From Colletes latitarsis (Eukaryota > Arthropoda > Insecta > Hymenoptera > Colletidae), in assembly GCF_051014445.1 (NCBI RefSeq), contig NC_135137.1, forward strand, positions 32,799,501 to 32,863,500: DNA of 64,000 nucleotides, written 5' to 3'. Below are positions 13,401 through 25,400 of this stretch, piece after piece (the first letter of the stretch is position 1; each line of letters starts with the position of its first letter). Under the pieces are notes generated by a model. The model saw only the letters and a program-made list of their open reading frames with translations. It did no database searches and had not been told where the DNA came from. Both the position numbers and the translations under genes were made by a program.

Positions 13401-16400
13401 GGGGATTTTAGAGGCCAAAATAAGACGAAAATCAAGAATACCAATTTGTTGATGCAGGCTTCGTTGAAAAGTTATTAACGTTTAAATTTCCGCCCGTACT
13501 GAATTTTTTTCTAGAAAGTGGGTAGGATTTCGGGGGTAGGTCTATTCACCAAAAATTATTGTAATTGACCCCCACAACTGAAAATAATTTTTTTAGAACG
13601 ATTTAAAAAATTTTTTTTTCGTCGAAAAATTTAGGCACCTACCCCCTGTCGATTTTTCTTAAAAATTCGTTTTTGATTTTTAGTAATTCCATTTGACGCC
13701 CTACAGAAAAGTTGTTTAGTACTTTTTTGTAGGTATCCATGAGCTCTACTTCAGAAAAAAATTTCGATGAGATACGTTCACTATTGTAGGAGTTATGGCC
13801 GTTTGAAAATTGGACCACTTTTATAGGGTTTTTCTCATTTTACGGGGTCAAGGAGCAACTTTTCCAATATTTTTACAATTTCTACATATTCCTCACTAAA
13901 ATACGCATTGATTGCTTTTTTAAACATTAAAATCGTCCAATCCGTTCAGGAGTTATGACGTTTTAAAGATTCGCATGAAACTTTGGGCTGACATTTCTGG
14001 CCAGAAATTATATTTTCGGTAAGGAATTTTTTTCTCGAAAATGCGTAGTATTACGGGGGTATGTGTAATGACCAAAAATGATTGTAATTGACCCCCGCAA
14101 CCGAAAATAATTTTTTTAGTATGATTTGAAATTTTTTAATTTCGTCTAAAAATTTCAGTACTTTCTCGATTTTTTTTCTCGAAAGTGGATAGGATTTCGG
14201 AGGTATGTGTAATGACCAAAAGTGATTGTAATTGACCCCCACAGCCGAAAATAATTTTTCCAAAACGATTTGCAATTTTTTAATTTAATTGTTAATAATT
14301 TTTTAACGAAGCCTTCATCAACAAATTGGTATTCTTGATTTTCGTCTTATTTTGGCCTCTAGAATCCCTCATTAAAATTTTTCCCAGGTATGGCCGAACA
14401 CCCTGTATAAATTAGGGACTATTGTACTATATTGTTTCAAATTAAAAATTTCTATGTATATAGAATTGCCGTAAATATTTATCAAAGTAGAATTGATTTA
14501 GTAAATTTATTTTCTATGGATTTTATAAACTACCCTGTGTATGATATTGCATACTTTTCTTTGTAATAGATAGTAAAGACGAAGAACGTACTAAAATTTC
14601 TGTAAAAAAACGAAAAATGATTTCCTGTTCGAAAGTTGAAATAAAATTGGCGCAAGAGAGGGTTAAGAGCGACCCTGAGAACATCAATATCTCGAACGCG
14701 AAGATTGCCCCTGGATGTCCCCCGAGGGTTTCGAAGATCGGGATCGTGCACACCCTGTAGATACGTGCACACGCATAGAGAGATAGAGACGCGTACACAG
14801 ACGTAAACGTGGTTGTAAAACGAGCGGGGGAGCGATCTGGTGGGGTATAACCGGAAACCAACGGCAGTCTCCGCGGAAAAGAAGCGAGCGCGGCTTCGAG
14901 GAAAATTAGTGTCAGCTCGGTTGTTGTCGCGAGAAGTAGAGAAACCGCCACGATTATTTTCTCGACGGCGTGGAACTACGAGGCGTGCACATGGTCGAGG
15001 TGCAACAGTTGCGCGATCCCTTGGAGGGGGAACCGGACTGCAACCCTTACCCAACGACCACCAACCCCTCGCCCCTGATCGCTAGCTTTGCTAGCTTCAG
15101 GCTTTCGTCGGAGAGATGCAGGAACAGATTCAATCGGAAGCTGAAGGGCGACGGTAAAGATCGAGCGAACAACTACACAGTCCAGTTGGAACGAAGTAGC
15201 TCCGATATATTATTTTCTCTTCGTTGCGTTGCTCTCGATGTTTTAATAATCGTGTAATCCACATAATGTGACGTTCATCGTTTACGTGAAAGTAAATATA
15301 GATCGAGAGTCGTTAAGACCGATTTATATTTGCTCTTTTTGCATAGTTTGTTATCATAGATAATCGCTGATTTAATTGTAGCTTAACGATATTTTGCTTC
15401 GGTGTAATTAATAGAAAATTTGGTAAGAGTCGGAGGTTCTTCGAATTTCCAGTGGGACTTTGAATGGTCGGAAGCTAGAAAAGATATATCGATCGGAATA
15501 GGTTCGACAGTGGTGCTTGAGAAAGTTAGCAAAGACAAGGTCGCGAAGAAAACGAAGCTGAAGACGATCAAACAGAGGACCGTGCCTCACATGAGTAAAG
15601 GCTCGATCGCCGGAAAAGTATGGGAAACGTTCGCCGCTGTGAGGAAAACGCGCGAACCGCGCGTCATCATAGAGACAGCCTCGATCGTCGGTTTGGATCA
15701 TCTGAAGGTGTCGCCGTGTTGTGAGAATTTAAACGACAGTGCTTTCTACGATGAAACCGATTCTTTGAACGAGTTTTACGACACCGTCGTGAAGAAGATC
15801 ATTGCCCTAGAGAAAGAGTCAGGTTCGTTCCAACCGTACTCGATTCACTTATAATTAAACGCGAAACGATGTAAATAATTATAAAAGGAAACTGTAAACC
15901 GATTTTGCAAGGAAAAGCTTACATATTTGGGCGATTAACTCCAGCGGAATAATTTCTACGTAAACAGTGAGATAATTTACGTTTCTTAATACAATCAAAC
16001 TCCGTTATAACGAGCACGAGGGCATCGACAAAGTGTACAAGTTATTGCTATTACTCTCTATATTAGTACGGAGTTAATTATGCCTATCTTTTTTAATTCC
16101 CAGTAACACGATAAAAAGATGCGTTCGAAGAACAAAAGAATAATCCTCTTAACTAAATATTATTTGTATCGATATGCTCGTATAAACTACAATATTAACA
16201 CACAATTCAGAGTTCTTATTATATTTTAAAGATATCACTTTGATATTCGTAAAATTGTATAAAATACTGTGGATTGAAACACATTGTGGTTTTTTTGCTC
16301 GTCATAGCGATGATCTCACTACATCCGTGCTCGTCATAACCGAGTTCGACTGCATTATTTGTTCTCTTACAAATTTCAATTACCGAGAGTTTTATGTTAC

Positions 16401-19400
16401 TTATCCGATAACTGTACTAGTTTTGTATAACTGAACGTACCTAAATGTGTATACCAATGATTCGAGGAGACCAAAACTTTCGAGAACGAATATGTCTCAC
16501 GTACGAAGAGAAGTCTCGACGCTACAGAAGTTCGGAATGAGATCCGGAGAAGTTTTAACAAGCCGCCCGACGGATATTTCTTGCCGCGCGTTTACCAGAC
16601 GTGTTCATAAATTTTCGTACACCTATAAAGTCGAACGAACAACATCTCTTCGCTTATAGACGATGTTCTGCGCGTCGTTCTATGTTACTTCCATGTTTCA
16701 TACACGCACAACCTTGCGACTATACAAATACTGCGTGTCTAGACAAGATTAGACCAGAATTCACTAGAAATCCTAGGCAACTACGTAGACGAAGTCGAAC
16801 TCCATACGAGTATATCTACATCATTACTGTCAGTTCTCTTCTCCAAGAGAAACACAAGCTTCTTGATCTTGTATTGGGTACAATGCATAGATAACTCTTG
16901 TAATCTAAACCAGTGGTTCTTAACGTTAAAATTGAATACGCAATATGTTCTGTCTAATATAAATTCTGTCGAAGATACAAAGCTAGTCAAGGATGAACTC
17001 CCGGTGATAACATACGTATCTAGAGAACGATATTTTAGAGTCAATCACTTTGTTATGTATAATAGAATTCGTAGATATATTTTACAGTTACGAAGACACG
17101 CAATGATCTTACCCAATGTGTTTACATCGTTAAAATCTGTTGAAAACTGTTTATAAAAAATCTGGCTATAAATAGTCACTAAATTTCAGATCGAGAAGGA
17201 TTAAATCCATAGGAGGAGGATATTCGCGCATTTAAATATAGATTGTAGAATGTTAAAAAGTATTTAAATTTAAATTTACCTTTTCTGTATCTTCGAATGC
17301 TCCCCCCCGAAGCGATGTAAGTTTCCTGGACCTGTGTACTACAGGAATAACTCTTGTAATCATGTACGTAGAGTTCAAATACTCGAGTATTTAAAGATGA
17401 ACTCTGGAATATTGCGAGAAGCTTTAAAGGACAATGTTTGGGCATGGATATTTTTAGCAAAATAGAAAAATCGTAGAATCTATTGTCACTGGGGAGTAAC
17501 AACTGTTTTACTCCCATTTTAAAATTTATTAAATTAATAATATTCAGCGTGTCAATAAGATTATTGTTGTAAGTTTATTAGAAGTTAAGAACCACTGTGT
17601 TATGATTTGTCGATAGTAGTGAGTTTTGAATTTATAGGATATTTTATAGTTCTCCATAACTTAAATTTCAAGACTTAAGTCTATATTGGGACAGCTTTCA
17701 AGCCCCGGTTGCAATGCTCAATAAGAATTGTAGCGATTCGAAGTTCTACTATTAGTCGATCGTATTTGACGAACGATCGTTGTCGTTGCCGAAAGTATCC
17801 GCCAAGTATGTCTCGGAATGGGAGTAAGGAAAATAAGAGAAATCTTGTACGAGCACAGACGGCAACAACAACGAAGAAGAAACCGGGAAGGAGGGGCCCA
17901 CAAAACGGTTTCCGGCCTCTGCGACACGCGCCTACGTCGCCCCATCTAAAAATACACGAGACTTAAGCTTTTCCTTCGCAGCACCCCCTCAGCATACCTA
18001 CCCCTGCTGATCTATAACTATCTGTCTGCTTACGGGGTTCAAAAGCGCCAACATTTTTTTTTTTATGGTATTTTTAGGTGGTAGGAAACTTCATTGGATT
18101 TATTTATTCAGTCATTTAAAGCAGTCCCTAGTCGAGAAAATGCTGACGCATTGTTTTCCAGCAAATTCACGAATCTTATTTTATAGCAATCAGTATAGTT
18201 GTGGGGTTTATAAAAAATAAGGTGATACTTCATCGTTAAAAACAATTAATAATGTAAAGGAAAAAGAACTGTGTTGATTAATTGTAAATCTCTAACAGAT
18301 TTCGACGTAAGCTTAATTTTATTTAAGAAATCGTTTGAAACGCTACTTAAACTGTTATGTTCGAAGTTGTTAAATTCATAATTAATCAAGTGCATGCATA
18401 ACTCATAGACTTTCAAAGTTTCTTTATCCGTAACGAGAGATCACGCAGACAAATATTATTCTATAGTATTAGTTTGATTTTATACGAAGAATTGCTTAAC
18501 AAGAAATAATAGATAATTTGATATAAAAACAATGAAAATAAATATAATCGTAAACAGATGAACGATTCGTAACGAGTTAAAGTAAATTCCAAGACACGTG
18601 TGCCAAATTTCGTTCACGAATCGAGAAACAAATATTAATGGAGACAGTTCGTCGAACTCTGAAAAGGAATGCTTGCATGGGAGAGCCTCTAGCAAGTACA
18701 CAGAAACGTTTGGAAATTGTTAGAGCATACAGTAGTTGTAACGAGTGTTTTTGTTTAAACGTTACACTAACCGATGAAACAAAAATTAATTTATTTGGAC
18801 ATAAAAGATACCAACAAAATATTTTTAGATACGAATACATCGATTAAGCCGTACTTATTCGCACTTTTTGGACGAAAATAGGACCTTTATTAATTTCGTT
18901 TGATTCATACGTCGTTATTGATTTAAAACGATATTGACGTAATAAATCGAGTCTGATTTGAATGTTTGTTTAGCAGAAGATTAATGTAGCAACCCTATCC
19001 GCACACACTCTCACGATCTGCTTTTACCCTGAGCCACATTCCTTACCTGATAAGCCTCCACATAAGACTGGATACTTGGAGAAATGCCAGACACCGTGGT
19101 TCGTGTTAATTCGATGCTCGTGCGCATTAAATAGACAAGTTAAATTGAAATATTCATTGGACTCTCGTTATTTCAAAGATACCGAACGAAACTCTGTATG
19201 TGTAATTTATAAATTTTGCGCGTTTCTAAAGATTAGCTATGCATGGCACCAACAAGAATAGATAGAACGAATATAATTTATTAACATAGGTTCGAAAGTC
19301 AACCATGATAATGATAAGGTGAGATAAAAGCGGATATCTATTTCAAGTCTTATTTTTATTTTCGGTTTTGCCATAGGAAACGTTTCGACGGAAGTTTTCA

Positions 19401-22400
19401 ATTTTCGTAGCGTGGAGTCACGTGCATTCCATAAAATCTCATGTTCGTACGTTTAAACATCAATTTAATAAGTCGTAAAAGCTTCTTTGTACCTTTCGAG
19501 TTGCTTTTCGATCGCCTAAAATTGGTAATTGAGTTCGTACTTCGATACAAATTCTAAAACGAAAGGAGAGTTTCGAGGAACAATTTGCTAAGAATAAATC
19601 AGTACCGGGAGTAAGTGTATCGCATTTTCATATCACGAATCACTCGGTGTCGTTCCTTGACTGTTGCATGCCAAGTATATGCCTCGCCATGTTTATGTTT
19701 CAATATTAAATATCCTCTTTCTACAAGAACTGCAAAACATGCCAAATTCCTTTGGTGATTTCATCTTTTACCCCTAACTCATTTACTGTCTCATTCTTTA
19801 ATCTCTACCGCAGTTGCATTCCTTAAATAGGTAATTTCACATTTTATATTATCCTACTTTGTTTTCGTTTTGTGAGACGTCAGCTGTTAAGTCTTTTATT
19901 GACAAGGGAACATACCAAAGTGTCAGTCGCCGATTTTGATGAAATTTGGCACATTGGCGGAGCAACCAAAAATATTTGACCCGTATTTTTAACAGAAAAA
20001 GAACGATTCAAACACGGTTCACAATATTTCGTAATTGAGATTTTAATCTAGTCTAAGAACTACGAGATTCCCTTTGGGATGGCAAAAGATCGCGAATCAA
20101 AATGTTTAATACGTTGTTTCTCGCTTAAGATTCTGATATTACTTTTTGGTCGATTCAATACTTCATTTCGAAACCCATATACGAGGGAAGCGATCCTATG
20201 TGTAAAGACAAATGAAAAACGTAGAATAAAATATTTTTTTTCTACACGCTGTATAGTATCGACACCCTGTATAGTATTGAAAATCGATGGCTTCGCTTAA
20301 AACGTATCTGCGATGGCCTTTTTGTAGTGCATCGGTGCGAATAAAAATAATTTAACTGCGCTATGTCACAGACTCTATTGCGCTATTATTGTTTTTCCTG
20401 TTAGATTCTTCTATTCCCTGACTGAAAGTGGCATTCGATTTGTGCATACGGATCAATTTTAGTATCACGCTGCAGCAACTGTAAAATATAATATTATATA
20501 CTAAATATTCGGGGTGTCTCGTGGAACTACGAAGCCTCCATTGTAGAAATGTTTGGGGATAAGAAAAAATGTGCAATTTTATTTCTACATTATGCACCCC
20601 GTTCGATATTCTTTAATTTTGTCTCACAATGTCTTTACTGATCTTCGATCGTTCGAAAGATACAGTTTTTCATCCTGTATAAACATAAATAAACGACTCT
20701 CATAATACACGATAATCTACGTAAAAATTTCATCGAAATAGTGGCCAACTCGAGCGTGTACTAGCTAATTACTCGAATGAGTATTAGAGTGACGCGGGTA
20801 TGGAAACAATTAATGAATGCATTCGTTTGTTTTGTGTTTTTCAGGAGAACTTCGCGGGGGCGGCGTAGCCGGAAACGCGCGTAGTAGTAGCGAAAGAGGA
20901 CGCATTTCCGTTTACAGCGGAGCCTCCGATCACGCCTATAGCATGGAGAATCCTTCCTCGCGAGAAGATATTTCTGAAATGTATGTTTTTCGCATTGGCA
21001 CGACGTCGCTAAACCAATTTTGTTTCTTTATTTTTAACTGCCTCGGTATCAGTATTTCTTTAACAGAAAAATAATAATAATACAGGCACAAATAGTTGAT
21101 TAATTTTATCAAATTCTTTGATCGTCGTTAGAATTTTACAAGAGAATTGCACAATTTTATCGTTATATTCCATTTATATATTCATTTAGATTTGCAAAGT
21201 CCTGTGCCACACAATTTATATTACTTTTTGCTTTGTAAATGTACTTAGCGTTATAGCTTTTCATTTTCTTCGCTTTTTACGTTTAAACGCAGTCGCTTAG
21301 CTCGTTTCTGTTATAGATATTAATTTACGCTTAATTAATTACGGTTACTTAGGGTGCAGCAAAATATTTCCAGTAAGCCAAAGACGTCAAACATAAACAG
21401 GTCTGAAAGTTACAAGGAACGGATACATCACAAGGTGAGAGTCCAGTATTCCTATCGCGACTATTTTTGTTAAATTATTCCATCGCGTAAAAATAGTTTA
21501 CTCGATCGACCAGTCGAAATCGTAAAATATAAAGCGCGTGTCAGTCAAGTTTAGCGAAAATTATTTTCACGGTAATTCCGACGAAACGAATTTTCGGCTT
21601 AATAACGATTTAATTTAGAATCTTAGACCATTACGTGTTTCTAAGTATCGCTGTAACTGTTTTCATTGCAGCGACAGTTACGAGAAAAGAGGAAGACCAG
21701 CGATCCAAATCTCTCCAAAACAAAGTGAGTAATATTTTCGTACGTTTTCAATCGCAATAGTAACTCATCCAACAAGCGTGTTCCTATATAGAATTGTCAA
21801 ATGGATAAACTAAAAATTATATACTTGACTTAAATGCGGTTTAAACAGTTTATATTAAATGTTTACTCTTTAGTAAGTTTCGTGGTACGTTCGGATACGC
21901 TGTTTGGGTTAATATCGACACGTATGCTCTTCGAAAGCTCGTAATTTATTCCGAAGAGCTGGATAAATTTTTTTTTTAACAGAACACTCGCACTCTTATA
22001 TCGATACGGGGAACGAATCATTTATCAAAGTATTCCAACCGTTCCGTCAAACTGTCACTGTTACTTTCTTACGCAATTGTATAATTGCCAAAATAGAAAC
22101 GTTACGAAGATCGCCGCTATTTCGAACGAATTTGGATTTCGAGTGAAATTGAATTTCGAACGGATGTTTATGTAGCGCAACGAACGAGAATTCTTCTCTA
22201 AAGCGATACGGGTCATTGTGCAGAGACTTCTGATACTCGAAATTATAATAGAATATTAATACTAATTCTAAAATTCTGTATTAAATTAAATTTTTTTTTT
22301 TCGATAGAATCAAATCGATTTGAAGAAATCTACTAACGATGGTTCGTGAGTTTTTGCAGTTTAAAACATCACAGAGATTGCACGTGTACGTTGCATTTCA

Positions 22401-25400
22401 GCAACCTTGAATCACCATTGGCTTTTCGCATTTCTGCGGCTGACTGGAACGAATAAACACGAAATGTGTCTAAATTCTAAACGATTCTAGAGCCACATAT
22501 GAAAACGAACTTTAAATCAGGCGTTACAATTGATTGTTTCAGCTTGCAAAGCCTGTAAAAGCTTCGTAAATTCAGATGTTTTAAAACTTCACTCGCAAGG
22601 CACTGCAACTATAAAGATTCGTTAATTTTTTAGAAATATCGTTTACTCCTATATCAGTTACAGCCAAAGTAAAGTCAATTCAGCCGACCAGTGAAACACT
22701 ACAGGTTTCTAAGACTGTCTAGAATAACAAAATTCTTCAGCGCCTTTCGTTGTTTTATTTGTACACGGAATCGACGCTCCGGCGGTTCCGCGGTTCTGTT
22801 TCGATTCCAGAATCAATCAGACTGTTTATTCCCGGGTTTTATCCGGCCCTGGAATTTTTCAGGCACACCGTGTATAGATTTTTGGCAGAGTCCTCCGCTT
22901 CTTCTTCCCAGCGACTTTTCGTTTCTTGACGCTCTAGATCCGCGTCCACGTGCAAACGGCGCAGACTCGACTCGTTCTGTTCCTCTGGCGAAGGTGTGTT
23001 TGCCAGCCAGAAGGCCTTCAGTCTGACGTTAAACGTTCAATTCCGCGGATGGCTATTGCGCCGCTTCGACAGTACGAAACACCCACGCGTCCGCCCGTTC
23101 CGTTTCCCCTAAATGTTTGAAATCTCGATCGGCTGTCACGCGACTCGATTTCCTCTTGTCTGGCGTCTTTGTACGTGCCCGTCGTTCTTATCGTCCATCG
23201 AAGACGATCTCGACTCGTTGGGATATCGATCAATCCATCCCCTCGCGGACTCACCTTTGAAACGTGCAACACCTTTTGTACGCGCGGTCTTTCGATCGAA
23301 CGGATCTCAAACACATACTTGGGAGAAGTGACATTCGCTATGACGAGCAACCTTTAGTAAACTTATGTAATTTTCTCATAATATCTTTAACATCGTAAGA
23401 TTATTTTTTTCATAATTTCTTTGACATTGCAAGATTATCAAAATTAAAAGAGTAGAACTGTTTGATTTCTATCTATGGATCGAACTCGATCGTATCACAC
23501 CCTCCGTAGGATCGTTGAACGATCGTGACGGGTGTTCAGCACATGACAGAGCGTTTCAACGGGGAATCGGAGCTAATTGACGATGAGTGGTAAAAACGGC
23601 GATTTTATAGGAAAGGAAATATGTGTCGCGATGATAGATGAAGGTATCGAGTCGACCGGAATGTTCGTGTCATTTTAGAAGTGGTGACTTTAATGCTTTC
23701 GCACGTCGGTAATAAATGTTCGAAACGCTCGAAAATCAGCGTGCCCATCAATCCCATTCTAAAGTCGGCTTTTGTGCGAGCCGATCGCGTATTTATCGTA
23801 TCGTTGAAAAGGAAGTGTACGGAATGTCGAATTCAGAAATAACATTTATTTTCGGAATATGCGATTTGGGAAAATATGTAGAGCGATGTCTATACGCGGA
23901 ACGTGGGTTTGATAAATTCGTGTTAGACGCTTGGAATATACGAAGAGAACGATAATTCGGATATTTGAAATATCTGAATCTAGATATAATCTTAACGATC
24001 CGTTGGATGTAATTACGTATGCCAAAATACAAGATAACTCGAGAAGTCTGAACCAGACATCTGGATATCGCAAGTTTTAACCAAATCTACTTGATTACAT
24101 GATGACAATCCACCTCGTTGCGTTTTAATTTGCTTAAACGCAATTTAAATGATTCTTTCTGGGAACGTTTAGTAATACGAGATGAAAAGCGTAGAACCTT
24201 TTTGATATTTATAAACGAACACGAGGTCTATTTCGAAGGCAGCATTCGGATCGATAAATCTACTTGTCAAAATTAAAAAGATTACAAGTCGCAGTCAGTA
24301 CTAGCCAACCCTATGTGCGTCAAACGTCATCGTAATACTACTCGATCATACGTTGTAGAAGTAACATTGAAAAAACTATAAGGATGTCGACGTCGAGTTA
24401 TCAAATTATCGACGTCATAAAAATATAGGTTGCATCTACGTTGCTTTAAAAGAAAATACAATAAAACGATATTTTCCAGATAATCTAAAAATCAGTATTT
24501 ATACTAAAAAATTTTAGTTTTTAGAGTTTTTCACGCTCATCGTAAACAATTACACAAAAATGTACTTGCTTGATTTCACCTGTTGAAACGTTCGATTTTT
24601 ATTTTCCGTGGCGTACTTTGGGTGATCGTTTTACTCTTTAAATTTCTCATCGTGACCTCGAAATGTGTTTTTTTAGAATATCCGTAACAGAGGATATACC
24701 AACGAGTAGTTCATCAACGAGTTCGTGAATTCGCGTGTGAAACCAGTTAGCGTCGCGACAATGGTTTACTGTGAAGGGTTGAAATGGGTGTTACCTAAAA
24801 ATTGAACGCCGGTGCTTATTGGCCGTTGACTTTTTCGAGTGTCGTAAAAATCGTTTGTGCATTCGGATTCTTTTCGAAAAAAAAAGATACATGGGATTAT
24901 TGACCTCGTCCAGCAACTACAAAGTTCACTTTTACTTGATGGAGCATGAAACTACATCGTGCCTTTGAGTTGGGGTTCGATAAATAAATAACCCGTGGTG
25001 GTGGTGTCTTCGTCATTGTCGTGCGTTTATTTCTGGATAGAACGAAACAAACAGTAATTCGTGATATCGTTCCTATCGAACTAAATAGATTCGTTTGCGT
25101 TTTAAAAATACAGCAGGTTTGTAATTAATAAGATGACGTAAATTTTACGAAATAATTGAAACATGGCGTGCATCGAAAATAAGAATATAAATCATTTCGA
25201 GGCAGAAGTGATCAAAATTGATATTATTTTCTAACATTAAAACAAATAAATACGATTAAAGTTTTACTGAAAAGCACTGGTATAATTAGTATACGCTCAA
25301 TTTTGTATGTAAACGTTACACAAGTATAAACACTGTCTGATTTAATTAAAATTCTAGTTTCATGAATCAGTATTTTCAATATAATTTCATGGTATGAAAT

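Noticed and set aside
14523..15054. Minus-strand frames of 142 and 174 codons
   Set aside because: They are antisense to the GC-rich candidate exons and have no domain or splice support.
15420..15854. A start codon at 15420
   Set aside because: The codon there is TTG. In a eukaryotic nuclear gene an exon start at an acceptor (15415) or the ATG at 15591 is more likely.
16240..17517. Several 60-110 codon frames in the RhoGEF2 intron
   Set aside because: Unrelated frames on both strands, AT-rich codons, partly inside the hAT-like element.
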